Assembly (NCBI GenBank): GCA_022447555.1
Contig: JAKVBF010000001.1
Coordinates: forward strand, 393,511-457,510
Source: Mariniblastus sp.
Lineage (GTDB): Bacteria; Planctomycetota; Planctomycetia; Pirellulales; Pirellulaceae
Length of the DNA stretch: 64,000 nucleotides
Reading direction: 5' to 3'
Numbering within the stretch: position 1 is the first letter of the stretch; each line of letters opens with the position of its first letter. The notes beneath the pieces are model-generated. The model was given only the letters and a program-made list of their open reading frames with translations. It searched no databases and had not been told where the DNA came from. Of this stretch, positions 53,273 to 60,836 are shown piece after piece. Made by a program: the position numbers and the translations under genes.

Positions 53273-54322
53273 ATGACAAATACCGAGCCCGCTATTCAGA
53301 TCAATAATGTGTCGCAGCAATTCGGCAGCGTCACGGCACTGGACCAGATTTCACTGGACATCCAGCCCCAAGAAGTCCACTGTCTGCTAGGCGCTTCGGG
53401 GTCCGGCAAATCGACACTGCTTCGCGTAATTGCTGGTTTGCAAGTCCCGACCGCCGGCAACATAGTGATCGGAACCCAAATGCAAACATCCTCTAGCGTT
53501 CACGTGGCACCGGAAAAAAGATCGATCGGCTTTGTCTTTCAAGACTACGCACTGTTTCCCCACTTAAGCGCGCTCCGAAACGTTCTTTTCGCGATGCCAA
53601 ATCAACATTCCTCAGCCCGTCGCCAAGAGGCAACCAGCCTGTTGGCTCAAGTGGGTCTCTCGGATCGCGTCGACTTCATGCCCCATATGCTAAGCGGGGG
53701 AGAACAGCAGCGGGTTGCCCTCGCTCGGGCCTTGGCTCGACAACCTCGCATCATGTTGCTGGACGAACCGTTTTCAGGCCTGGACACCCATTTGCGAAAA
53801 ACGATACGTGATTTGACCTTCGATATTTTACGCAAGAAGGGCATCACGGTCATCCTCGTAACCCACGACCCCGAAGAAGCGCTGACCAGCGCTAATCGAA
53901 TCAGCTTAATGAAGGCTGGCAAGGTCATTCAAACCGGTAATGCCATGGATGTCTATCTCTACCCCCGTGACGAACCGTGCGCCAAATTATTTGGAAAGAT
54001 CAATCGTATTGCAGCAACACCTGCTACAGAGGGAATGACCACAGAGTTTGGTCTTTGGCCGCAACCGCATGCGAGTCAAAACGCCCAAGTCGCGATGATA
54101 AGACCGGAGAATCTTATCGCTATGCCAACGGACGAGCCTTCTGCAATTCACCAGTTAGACTCCGTGGTGCACGAGGGCCGGACCCACCTCTACAGGATTA
54201 GAAACACCCATACCGGGCAAGAGCTTTTTTCGCGATCTCTCGGATTCATTACCGATTTAAAACCCGGCGATCGAGTGGCGTTGGCTCTTCGACCACCCGC
54301 TAATCACACCTCTGACCCATAG
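53273..54322 (+). CDS. fbpC: Ferric iron ABC transporter ATPase FbpC
   Basis: 349 aa. Walker A GASGSGKST, Q-loop FVFQDYALFPHLS, signature LSGGEQQRVALARAL, Walker B IMLLDEPFSGLD, switch VTHDPEEAL. C-terminal TOBE-like region about 235-345 (NAQVAMIRPENLIAM; GDRVALALRPP). 7 bases after fbpB, so it forms one operon. Confidence 0.93.
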   Translation: MTNTEPAIQINNVSQQFGSVTALDQISLDIQPQEVHCLLGASGSGKSTLLRVIAGLQVPTAGNIVIGTQMQTSSSVHVAPEKRSIGFVFQDYALFPHLSALRNVLFAMPNQHSSARRQEATSLLAQVGLSDRVDFMPHMLSGGEQQRVALARALARQPRIMLLDEPFSGLDTHLRKTIRDLTFDILRKKGITVILVTHDPEEALTSANRISLMKAGKVIQTGNAMDVYLYPRDEPCAKLFGKINRIAATPATEGMTTEFGLWPQPHASQNAQVAMIRPENLIAMPTDEPSAIHQLDSVVHEGRTHLYRIRNTHTGQELFSRSLGFITDLKPGDRVALALRPPANHTSDP

Positions 54323-54334
54323 CAACTGGTACCT

Positions 54335-55342
54335 TTAGGACCGTGCCTCGCGGTCCTGCAATGCACCGAGCATTGCGTAGCCCTCACCAAGAAAATCACG
54401 TATCGCTACACTGGTCGGATCGACCCGCTTCCATTGGCGAAAATACAAAAATGCGCCGTCACGTGACTCAAACGACGTGTCAGAGTGCTGGGCGAAAAAG
54501 TCCATCAACTCCGAATCGAAAAAATCGCGCGCCTCCGGTTCCGTTGGCGATTTCAAAACGAACGCTTTAGAGAACGCCGAGTGTTCTTCGAAATTAATAT
54601 CCTGTTTGCCGAGCATTGCCCCAATCGGGTCCCAAAAGGCAACGGTCGGCCTCAGGTGACAGCTCGGAGCTTGCAGGCTTTCGGAACCGACCACCACCAC
54701 GGTCAAGCGTCGCACCTTCTTATGCTTGCCATGGCCGACGGTGAAACAATAGTCAAACATTCCTAGCTTGAGATCGTCTGTATCAGCCTGCCATAAATTC
54801 GTCAGCTTTTTTGCCCGACCAATTTCAAATAAAGGAAACGCTGGGAGCCCCTCCTGAAATACTGCGTCGCCCTCCGGTTTGAAATCGAGGCCCATTTCTT
54901 CGGCAATGACCTGCAAAGCCTCTGATCGTCGCCTCTCGCGGCGTTTCACATAAAAATGGTAAAACACCAAGCTCAAAACGGTGGGGACGATCCAGGCTAA
55001 CTGAACCAAGGTAATGAATAAGGCCAGGTTACGATCAACCCAGTTTTTTCTGTTTTTGAATTCGCCATCATCTAAATTTTCTTTGATCCATTGAACCAAT
55101 TCGTCCTTGGTCATTTCGCCCGAGGTGATTTTTTTTTGTAAATCAGGGTCGTTTTTTAGGAACTCCTCGTAAACTTCATCCCAATCCGGCTCATTGTCTT
55201 GAATCCAACGGACATTCTGTACGGCTGCTGTCCCATCCCCCGCTGAAAACGATTTGAACGCTGTCACTTGGGGGAGCAGATTTTGTGGCTCGAGCCCGCC
55301 CAGTAGCAAAATGAGAACCGATAGCGCAACTGAAATGTTCAT
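54335..55342 (-). CDS. Membrane protein of unknown function (planctomycete)
   Basis: 335 aa from MNISVALSVLILLLGG at 55342; the frame continues to 55555 through the minisatellite, giving a meaningless RCPGI repeat, so I reject that start. Signal-like N-terminus, an acidic helical segment (DWDEVYEEFLKNDPDLQKKITSGEMTKDELVQWIKENLDDGEF), TM about 118-142 (LALFITLVQLAWIVPTVLSLVFYHFYV) with basic RRERRR after it. The cytosolic domain about 150-330 (LQVIAEEMGLDF; FPLFEIGRAKKLTNLWQAD; FDYCFTVGHGKHKKVRRLTVVVV) recalls DUF3137-type proteins, but I am not certain. It converges with fbpC (12-bp gap). Confidence 0.75.
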   Translation of the reverse strand: MNISVALSVLILLLGGLEPQNLLPQVTAFKSFSAGDGTAAVQNVRWIQDNEPDWDEVYEEFLKNDPDLQKKITSGEMTKDELVQWIKENLDDGEFKNRKNWVDRNLALFITLVQLAWIVPTVLSLVFYHFYVKRRERRRSEALQVIAEEMGLDFKPEGDAVFQEGLPAFPLFEIGRAKKLTNLWQADTDDLKLGMFDYCFTVGHGKHKKVRRLTVVVVGSESLQAPSCHLRPTVAFWDPIGAMLGKQDINFEEHSAFSKAFVLKSPTEPEARDFFDSELMDFFAQHSDTSFESRDGAFLYFRQWKRVDPTSVAIRDFLGEGYAMLGALQDREARS

Positions 55343-55384
55343 CTCGTCACATACTCCATAGAACCGATAACACTCCTCCGTTAT

Positions 55385-55474
55385 GGGACATCTGATACCG
55401 GGACATCTGATACCGGGACATCTGATACCGGGACATCTGATACCGGGACATCTGATACCGGGACATCTGAAACC
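55385..55474. repeat. Minisatellite, 6 x 15 bp
   Basis: Six head-to-tail copies of GGGACATCTGATACC (55385, 55400, 55415, 55430, 55445, 55460); the last ends GAAACC instead of GATACC. The unit is a multiple of three, so both strands stay open through it. It lies 43 bases upstream of the minus-strand gene and in the divergent promoter region with the gene at 55580. Confidence 0.95.
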
Positions 55475-55579
55475 TCTAGGGCAATCGGGGAGTAAGCGTA
55501 GAATAACACGTGAGCTCGGATCCGAAAATAAGCGAGCGGAAACACTCAACCACAACTATTTTTTCAGCCAACCGAACCG

Positions 55580-56389
55580 ATGTACCAAAGTTACAACCAA
55601 CGATGCCTTTCAACCTGTCCCGCACACATTTTACCGGTTTGCATCGGCCTCATCACGTGCAGCTTGAACCTGCTAACGAACCCTTTAGTGGCTCAGGTTC
55701 CCTTGATATTCCTCGGTTCCGATGTGCACACACATGTTGACGAGCCGGGGGAGCCTGGCTTCCACTCACTGTTTGATGGACAAACCTTAGACGGCTGGCA
55801 GGCGGCACCGAGCTCGACGACCGATGCCTGGACCGTTCAGGACGGCGTTCTGGTCGGCAACGGGGACCGCGGGGTTGGCTATCTGATCTACACGCGCGAC
55901 AAGCAGCTCTCTAACTTCGAACTCCGCTTCCGCTACCGCTTTGTCGGCCGAGGTAATAGTGGCGTTAGTATTCGCGCGGTTCATGATCCGACCAAAAAAC
56001 GGCTCTTTCAGAGTTACCACGCCGATTTGGGCCATGCAGGCATTGGCAAGCAGATCCTAGGCGCTTGGGATTTCCATACACCCAAACGAACCGAACACCG
56101 TTGCCACCGAGGCGACCGTCTCGTGATCGACAAGCAGGACAAGCCGGAGGTCACACCGATTAAAGACGGGCTGACCAAAAACGACATCCGACCAAGAGAT
56201 TGGAATGACGCGCGAATCATTGCCCGGAACAACCATTTTCAGTTCTACATCAACCACAAACTGGCATCTGAATTTACCGAAAACCTACCTCCCAACCGAC
56301 GGTTGGGGCCAGGCATGCTGATGCTTCAAATCCATGACCGGAATATGGTCGTCCACTTCAAAGACCTACGAATCAAACGACTTGATTGA
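55580..56389 (+). CDS. DUF1080 (3-keto-disaccharide hydrolase-like) exported protein
   Basis: 269 aa. Cys-rich N-terminal signal region to about residue 40 (ILPVCIGLITCSLNLLTN). DUF1080 jelly-roll: GFHSLFDGQTLDGWQAAPS...WTVQDGVLVGNG, LSNFELRFRYRFVGRGNSGVSIRA, ADLGHAGIG, DRLVIDK, DWNDARIIARNNHFQFYINHKLASEFTEN, GMLMLQIHDRNMVVHFKDLRIK. Some members hydrolyse 3-keto-glycosides; many are only presumed to bind sugars. Start chosen is the first ATG; shorter starts cannot be excluded. Confidence 0.85.
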   Translation: MYQSYNQRCLSTCPAHILPVCIGLITCSLNLLTNPLVAQVPLIFLGSDVHTHVDEPGEPGFHSLFDGQTLDGWQAAPSSTTDAWTVQDGVLVGNGDRGVGYLIYTRDKQLSNFELRFRYRFVGRGNSGVSIRAVHDPTKKRLFQSYHADLGHAGIGKQILGAWDFHTPKRTEHRCHRGDRLVIDKQDKPEVTPIKDGLTKNDIRPRDWNDARIIARNNHFQFYINHKLASEFTENLPPNRRLGPGMLMLQIHDRNMVVHFKDLRIKRLD

Positions 56390-56447
56390 TCGCGCATCAA
56401 AAAAGGGCAGCTCTGGCTACCCTTCATTCTGCCTTGTGTCGGTACTT

Positions 56448-57368
56448 TTAAGAAGCGCGTCTCTTGCGTTGCGAAAAACCGCAAAGCCCAACCAGCCCCC
56501 AGATGGCAATCGAGGTCGGCTCGGGGACTGCCGTCAAATCCCATGGATTGATCGGCTTGAACCCATCGTTTTGATCTAGAAAGGTTCCCGAGAAAGCCAA
56601 GTTGTCAATTTGTGCCTGACCTCCACCGGTCTGACCGGACCAAAGGAACCGGAATGAAGCCGAGTCCCCAGGAGCCAGTCGGGCCGATGAGTTGATCACG
56701 GCTGCGATGCCCTGGGAAACATTTTCTACACCTTTTTCAGACCAGACATTGTTGTAGAACGTCTTACCATCTTGGACTTCCGTTCCCGTGTTCACATTGA
56801 TCAGGTTGGATGGCGTTGCTAGGTATTTCAACGTCAACTCGTTCGGCGATGCTGCGGCCGCAAGACCTCGGGCATCGAAGTGGACCTTCTCAAGCTTGAA
56901 ATAATAATCACTAACATTCGTGACCTGAAAATCGCCCTGCAAAAACGCGTTGTTATTGTTTCCAAATTTCCATGAGCTACAGCCACTTCCACCGAAAGGC
57001 CCTATCCGCTCGCCCGCCGATCCATCCGCCAAGGTGTAATCGACAATGTTCAAATCGGAACCGAAAGTCGAACCATTGAGGAACGTATTGTTGGTCGCCT
57101 GACCCAAACCCCTGCGACCAGTTGCCGAAGCACCAGGCCCGATGGTACCGGTCAAATACCAATTGTTCACATTCGAACCAACTGGAGTTGAGTCGTAAGT
57201 CGAATTGGTATCTGGTGTCGAATCACTAATTCCGGTGTTGTTATTCCCGCCAAAATTTTGGAACGTTTGCCAACCAATGACGGCGATGTCTGAATAAGAG
57301 ACAGAGACAAACAACGGCCCGATTACGATCGCAATCATTGGGACAAGGGCTTTCATTTTTAGTTTCAT
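56448..57368 (-). CDS. PEP-CTERM exported protein, adhesin-like
   Basis: 306 aa from MKLKMKALVPMIAIVIG at 57368; the frame opens at 57392. Signal peptide to about 27. The mature part is Asn/Gly/Ser/Thr rich beta sequence (TFQNFGGNNNTGISDSTPDTN; RIGPFGGSGCSSWKFGNNNN; SASFRFLWSGQTGGGQAQIDNLAF), typical of planctomycete extracellular proteins. The C-terminus is a PEP-CTERM signal: VPEPTS, IAIWGLVGLCGF, QRKRR. Function unknown; likely surface-located after exosortase processing. Confidence 0.8.
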   Translation of the reverse strand: MKLKMKALVPMIAIVIGPLFVSVSYSDIAVIGWQTFQNFGGNNNTGISDSTPDTNSTYDSTPVGSNVNNWYLTGTIGPGASATGRRGLGQATNNTFLNGSTFGSDLNIVDYTLADGSAGERIGPFGGSGCSSWKFGNNNNAFLQGDFQVTNVSDYYFKLEKVHFDARGLAAAASPNELTLKYLATPSNLINVNTGTEVQDGKTFYNNVWSEKGVENVSQGIAAVINSSARLAPGDSASFRFLWSGQTGGGQAQIDNLAFSGTFLDQNDGFKPINPWDLTAVPEPTSIAIWGLVGLCGFSQRKRRAS

Positions 57369-57658
57369 CGCAGCTCTCAAGATGTTAAACAATTTGGCGT
57401 TTTCAAACTTTTTCCATTCGTTGGGCTGTGCGTGCCATGAAGGTGATTTGTACTAACTAAAACCGCCTGCTAGGGGGCACGCGTTTCACCTTAGGGGAGG
57501 GGTTGGCCGGTTGCAAGCAACTCTTTGATTGAATTATTGGAAATCTCAAAACCCATCAAAATGTGTGAGATTCCCAACGTTGGGGCCGGCTTAAGAGCGA
57601 GATCCCATAACCTTTCGGACCTTCTCTTTGGCAGAAGTCGATAACTTTAACGAATGGG

Positions 57659-58537
57659 TTACCGATTGTAGGAGTTTTCTTGCTCCGAGATTCGTTTCAA
57701 GATCGCCTCGAGAGGCTCAGAACCTTGATGCCGCCACGAATAGCTGGACGGCTCTACTTGGTAGAGAACACTCAACCAAACCATTGAAGCCATCTCCATG
57801 GTGAGTGGAGACGCATGGCCCATCTTGTCGCGGAAAATGGCATCCGCCCCTTGGCGGGAAACCAGCTGCTTGACCATTGGTAAAGCCTTCTCTTTGTGCG
57901 CTCGCTTCAGCTCAACGGCGACCCTTCCATAATTGATCCAATAAAACCGATTCTTAGGATACAGCTCTCTCAGTTTTTCGATGACCTCCGGGTAAAACTC
58001 TGCCTGCGCGCGGGCGCTGATTGAGGCAAAGCCATCAACCGAGCGACTCGGGCCATCCTGCCCCCACGGCATCCCGATAAAGAAATCGGTCTCCGGGTTT
58101 TTTTGTAAAGCGTAGTCGATCCACTTTCGGTAATCACCCAGAGAGCTGTAAAAGTAAGTCATTCCAAACAGCTCAATGTCACCTTGGTCTAAAATTTTCT
58201 GGATCTGCTTCCTTTTTTTCTGGTTTTGCCAAAGCCGTTGTGGCGATCCATTCATGCCACCCGCGAATACGCTTTGTTGCGAATGATTTTTTACACCTGC
58301 CTTCTGTGCCTGTTTGTCAAAGACCCTAGCCACCGGAATAAAAAAACTATGCCCAATAAACAGGCACCGCTTTCCTTTCGCCTCTTCCGATGGCGTCTGG
58401 ACTGGTTGATCCAAGGTCTGTTCGCTGGGGGGCGATTTCGGAGGTTGGCTTGTCTGGGCTGAAGTACTGTACGGAGCGGCCAGGACTCCAATCACAAAAA
58501 CGATCGCGGTAATATATTTTTTCATTGATGCATTCAT
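57659..58537 (-). CDS. SGNH-hydrolase-like exported protein
   Basis: 292 aa. Signal peptide KKYITAIVFVIGVLAAPYSTSAQ; Pro/Gln-rich linker to about 55. SGNH-type blocks: CLFIGHSFFIPVAR (Ser in GHS, block I), FAGGMNGSPQ (Gly block), IELFGMTYFYSS, and DKMGHASPLTMEMASMVW (His in block V). This resembles the planctomycete GDSL-like family. Substrate unknown, likely an ester on polysaccharide or peptidoglycan. Confidence 0.7.
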   Translation of the reverse strand: MNASMKKYITAIVFVIGVLAAPYSTSAQTSQPPKSPPSEQTLDQPVQTPSEEAKGKRCLFIGHSFFIPVARVFDKQAQKAGVKNHSQQSVFAGGMNGSPQRLWQNQKKRKQIQKILDQGDIELFGMTYFYSSLGDYRKWIDYALQKNPETDFFIGMPWGQDGPSRSVDGFASISARAQAEFYPEVIEKLRELYPKNRFYWINYGRVAVELKRAHKEKALPMVKQLVSRQGADAIFRDKMGHASPLTMEMASMVWLSVLYQVEPSSYSWRHQGSEPLEAILKRISEQENSYNR

Positions 58538-58542
58538 CGGTT

Positions 58543-58574
58543 AAACAAGCAGTTTCTCAAACAAGCAGTTTCTC
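58543..58574. repeat. 16-bp direct repeat, two copies
   Basis: AAACAAGCAGTTTCTC occurs twice head to tail (58543-58558 and 58559-58574), just upstream of the minus-strand SGNH gene. A duplicate CAGCCCCTTA lies nearby (58651 and 58663). Possibly replication slippage or an operator. Confidence 0.8.
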
Positions 58575-58689
58575 AAAATCACCAAAGAGTCTTTCAACCA
58601 AGAAGACCTCTTGTGCGTTTCTATGTTTCGGGACAGATCAACCTCAGCCCCTTACTCAGCCCCTTATCATCGGCGAAATACACAGTCTT

Positions 58690-59271
58690 TCAATCCCAGC
58701 CATGACTAAACACTAACATCAGGAGGCCCCAAGACATCCAGCTAACTAGACTCGCCAAATGATATATAGCGACGGCCAGAGAAAAACCAGTTCCTCTTAT
58801 CCGCTTGATATTACGGACTAAAAGGTAGATCCCGTAAACGGATCCGATCAGCATAACCAACAAAGCAAAGTCCTGCCTCGGGCCACCCAGCTCGATTGAA
58901 GTGTATAGAAACATCGACAAGATTAAAAACGGAATCACTGCCAGTGGAATCCAGCTGTCAAGCGAGGTCGGAAAGCGAACGATGGTTGTCAACCCGCAGA
59001 TGACGGCTAGGTAGACTGCCAAGTAAAAAGGGGCCACACCGGGAACCGGCCACAACAATCCGTCATCGGTGGCGCCGACCACCGCCAAGCCGCCAGCACA
59101 GACGGCCGTCCAATACATGATCTTACCAATCGTGAACCGCGGCCTACGATCGACGGCCACGGCATCGTCGGCCACGGCATCGTCGGCCATCGCGGGTGAA
59201 TCCGAGTCGGGGTCCGGCCTGGGTTCTGACATTGGTTCTGACATTGGTTCTGACATTGGTTCTGCTTTCAT
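58690..59271 (-). CDS. Four-helix membrane protein with repetitive N-terminus
   Basis: 193 aa. Residues 1-45 are simple-sequence: four MSEP units (12-bp DNA repeat) and two VADDA units (15-bp repeat), acidic and disordered. Then helices at about 50-70 (IMYWTAVCAGGLAVVGA), 78-100 (FYLAVYLAVICGLTTIV), 108-128 (IPLAVIPFLILSMFLYTSI), 135-155 (LLVMLIGSVYGIYLLV) and 168-190 (AVAIYHLASLVSWMSWGLLMLVF). No family recognised. The repeated N-terminus suggests slippage-driven length variation. Confidence 0.7.
   Translation of the reverse strand: MKAEPMSEPMSEPMSEPRPDPDSDSPAMADDAVADDAVAVDRRPRFTIGKIMYWTAVCAGGLAVVGATDDGLLWPVPGVAPFYLAVYLAVICGLTTIVRFPTSLDSWIPLAVIPFLILSMFLYTSIELGGPRQDFALLVMLIGSVYGIYLLVRNIKRIRGTGFSLAVAIYHLASLVSWMSWGLLMLVFSHGWD
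59155..59265. repeat. Coding microsatellites: 15-bp x2 and 12-bp x3
   Basis: GGCCACGGCATCGTC at 59155-59184 (then partial) encodes the ADDAV units; GGTTCTGACATT at 59222-59257 (then partial) encodes MSEP units on the minus strand. Both preserve the frame of the membrane protein gene. Confidence 0.9.
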
Positions 59272-59342
59272 TTCAAAGAACTCTCCAGCAAAATCACTTT
59301 CCGTCGATCAAGGAATCTTAAAAATTTTCCTTGGCCGCCTGC

Positions 59343-60809
59343 TCAGGCGATCAGGTCATGCACCACCTCTCCATGCACGTCGGTCAGTCGGTAATCGCGA
59401 CCCTGAAAGCGATACGTCAAACGCTCATGATTGAAACCCATTAAATGCATGATCGTCGCCTGCAGGTCGTGAACGTGTACCTTGTTCTCAGTCACTCCAA
59501 AACCAAGTTCGTCGGTTTGCCCGTAATTGAACCCACCTTTGACACCTCCCCCTGCCATCCACATTGTGAAGCAGTCTGGATAATGATCACGGCCTAGCAC
59601 ATTACTGTTTGCCGTTCGCCCTTCACGAAACGGCGTTCGTCCGAACTCACCCCCGCATACGATCAGCGTCTCGTCTAAAAGGCCCCGCTGTTTCAGGTCC
59701 CGAATCAGGGCTGCGATCGGTTTGTCGGTTGCCGCCATTTTGTTGGTAAGACCATCCTTGAGTCCCTCGCCGGGTGACGTTCCGTGAAAATCCCAACCCC
59801 AGTCGAACAATTGCACGAACCGAACACCCCCTTCAACGAGACGCCGCGCAAGCAGGCAATTGTTAGCGAAACTAGCTTGGCCTGGAACCGCTCCATAAGC
59901 TTCGTGAGTCGCTTGGGTCTCCCGATTAATATCCATCACCTCGGGAACCGAAGCCTGCATGCGGTACGCCAATTCATATTGAGCAATCCGTGTTAATGTT
60001 TCGGGGTGCCCCATGCTTTTAGCCTGCAGTTCATTCAGGCTTTTCAGTGCATCGAGGGAACGACGGCGAAGCTCGCGATTCATCCCCTTGGGGTCTGAGG
60101 CGTACAGCACCGGGTCGCCTTGAGAACGACACTGTACGCCTTGAAAGACTGAGGGCAGGAACCCGCTCCCAAAGGAGTTAGACCCCCCATTCGGCTGCAC
60201 GCCACTACTGATCAGCACCACAAAACCCGGCAGGTTTTGGTTTTCGGTGCCTAGCCCATAGGTGGCCCAAGACCCCATCGAAGGCCGGCCTGAACGAGGT
60301 GATCCGGTATAGATCAACAATTCTGCCGGGGCATGGTTAAACTGATCCGTATTCATCGAATGGATGAAACACATCTCGTCAACAATATCTTTGGCGTGAA
60401 AATTAGGAACCGCGTCCGAGAGCCAAGTTCCGTTTTGGCCGTACTGACCAAACGTCCGTGGTGTTCCCATCAGCTTGGGAACACCCGAGGTGAAGGCAAA
60501 CGTTCGGCCTGCCAGGTACTCATCGGGACAAGCCTGACCGTCACGTTTGACCAGCTCAGGTTTGTAATCATATAAATCCAAATTTGGTGGCGAACCCGTC
60601 AGGTGCAAATAAATCACACGTTTGGCTTTGGCCGGAAAATGCGGTGCCCGTTTCGCCAGCGGCTGCATCGAGTCGACTGTAATATCAGCCGACGCCTTGG
60701 CACCCGATAAAGAAGAAAGGGCCAACGCACCGAGACCCACACCCGAGGTGGATAAAAAGTGCCTCCGCGTTTGTGCTTGCAGGTTTTGCAGGAAAGGATT
60801 CATGATCAA
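59343..60809 (-). CDS. DUF1501 (sulfatase-fold) protein, second copy
   Basis: 488 aa. Tat signal QTRRHFLSTSGVGLGALALSSLSG. Standard blocks: KAKRVIYLHLTGSPPNLDLYDYKP, HSMNTDQFNHAP, SGRPSMGSWATYGLGTENQNLPGFVVL, GGEFGRTPFREG, RDHYPDCFTMWMAGGGVKGGF and the ending HATIMHLMGFNHERLTYRFQGRDYRLTDVHGE. Same operon order as the first pair: 27 bases downstream of a DUF1549/DUF1553 gene. Confidence 0.92.
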   Translation of the reverse strand: MIMNPFLQNLQAQTRRHFLSTSGVGLGALALSSLSGAKASADITVDSMQPLAKRAPHFPAKAKRVIYLHLTGSPPNLDLYDYKPELVKRDGQACPDEYLAGRTFAFTSGVPKLMGTPRTFGQYGQNGTWLSDAVPNFHAKDIVDEMCFIHSMNTDQFNHAPAELLIYTGSPRSGRPSMGSWATYGLGTENQNLPGFVVLISSGVQPNGGSNSFGSGFLPSVFQGVQCRSQGDPVLYASDPKGMNRELRRRSLDALKSLNELQAKSMGHPETLTRIAQYELAYRMQASVPEVMDINRETQATHEAYGAVPGQASFANNCLLARRLVEGGVRFVQLFDWGWDFHGTSPGEGLKDGLTNKMAATDKPIAALIRDLKQRGLLDETLIVCGGEFGRTPFREGRTANSNVLGRDHYPDCFTMWMAGGGVKGGFNYGQTDELGFGVTENKVHVHDLQATIMHLMGFNHERLTYRFQGRDYRLTDVHGEVVHDLIA

Positions 60810-60836
60810 ACCGTTGTCGCGTGGTTCCCAAAAGTC

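Noticed and set aside
55385..55474. Tandem array considered as CRISPR
   Set aside because: Units of 15 bp are contiguous without spacers; it is a minisatellite.
55343..55555. Upstream extension of the minus-strand membrane protein through the repeat (RCPGI units)
   Set aside because: The extension is low complexity, and a signal-like N-terminus begins at 55342.
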